A DNA stretch of 32,000 nucleotides. Origin: Ruminococcus sp. (GTDB taxonomy: Bacteria > Bacillota > Clostridia > Oscillospirales > Ruminococcaceae). The DNA is taken from assembly GCA_015066715.1 (NCBI GenBank), contig SVNU01000017.1, forward strand, positions 1 to 32,000. Direction: 5' to 3'. The translations under genes and the position numbers were made by a program. Shown piece by piece: positions 31,731-32,000 of the stretch. Numbering within the stretch: the stretch's first letter is position 1; each line of letters starts with the position of its first letter. The notes beneath the pieces were generated by a model. It was not told the DNA's origin. It saw only the letters and a list, made by a program, of their open reading frames with translations, and did not search any database.

Positions 31731-32000
31731 AAGTATTTAGCTTTCTAACTTTTTATGTACTTTCTTTGTATGTACAAAGAAAGTACCAAAGAAATACATA
31801 AACTTTTTTCTTTTCTTCGAAACAGAAAAAAGTTTAATCAAAAAAGAAAAAATTCTATCCGTCACCCTGCAAATTAAATAATAATGTTTCCTTGTACTTG
31901 GCAACTCCATAATTGCAAAATTAAAAGTCCATTTAAAGATGAAAGCAGCTAAGACGAACTTGCAAGCTTTCTCAAACTACAACTTAATTTGCGGGGAGAA
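31731..32000 (+). repeat. MITE-like element, copy 3 (runs off the window)
   Basis: Begins with GTATTTAGCTTTCTAAC, matching the left end of copy 2, then a palindromic hairpin GTACTTTCTTTGTA-TG-TACAAAGAAAGTAC (31757-31786) and the T/A-rich hairpin ACTTTTTTCTTTTC... From 31874 to 32000 it is identical to 12928-13054. The right end lies beyond the window. Confidence 0.75.

Noticed and set aside
1-32000. tRNA or rRNA genes
   Set aside because: I looked for cloverleaf signatures and rRNA motifs, especially near the integrase remnant, and saw none.

Overview
The window reads as chromosome of a low-GC Gram-positive anaerobe, most likely a Ruminococcus (Clostridia, Oscillospirales). The reasons are two secreted proteins with type-I-dockerin-like modules (one a GH26 mannanase, the other scaffoldin-like), Firmicutes families such as YfhO, ABC-F, DUF4364 and DUF2798, strong AGGAGG ribosome sites, and promoters that mostly carry an extended -10 (TGn-TATAAT). 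Genus is inference; I could not run a search.

Layout. 1-534: hairpin-rich dispersed repeats, no gene. 535-2328 (-): ABC-F ATPase. 2481-12764 (+): one long operon of eight genes behind a near-consensus promoter and ending at a clear terminator. It encodes a YfhO membrane protein, three CDP-3,6-dideoxyhexose enzymes (RfbF, RfbG, RfbH), a GtrA flippase-like protein, a YerE-like TPP enzyme, a YerF-like reductase and a GtrB/CsbB-like glycosyltransferase. 12776-13273: MITE-like repeat. 13360-14730 (-): MATE transporter. 14934-15840: remnants of an integrase and two DNA methylases. 16230-17768 (-): asparagine-synthetase homologue lacking the glutaminase cysteine. 17989-20346 (+): small HExxH protein and dockerin-bearing GH26 mannanase. 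20414-21580 (+): CDF metal exporter. 21668-22078 (-): thioesterase. 22351-22929 (+): DUF2798 membrane protein behind a structured leader. 22943-23296: hairpin cluster including a second copy of the repeat at the window start. 28195-23437 (-): membrane protein, aroB, aroA, aroC and DUF4364, apparently one operon. 28416-29141 (+): VTT/TVP38 membrane protein. 29495-29680 (-): rpmB. 29993-31645 (+): dockerin/cohesin-like secreted protein. 31731-32000: third MITE-like copy, cut by the window end.

How the genes work together. The most interesting system is the eight-gene operon. RfbF, RfbG and RfbH would make the CDP-6-deoxy-3-keto/4-keto intermediates; YerE would add a two-carbon branch from pyruvate at C-4; YerF would reduce the new acetyl group. 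The expected product is a CDP-activated yersiniose-type branched dideoxyhexose. The same operon holds all three classes of part in a CsbB-GtcA-YfhO transmembrane glycosylation machine: a polyprenyl-phosphate glycosyltransferase, a GtrA flippase and a YfhO transferase. I infer a complete make, load, flip and transfer module that decorates a surface polymer of a Gram-positive with a branched-chain sugar known from Yersinia O-antigen. The E3 reductase (DdhD/RfbI) that normally partners RfbH is absent from the window.

The mannanase and the scaffoldin-like protein point to a cellulosome or related plant-polysaccharide complex. The aro operon covers three consecutive or near-consecutive shikimate steps (AroB, AroA, AroC).
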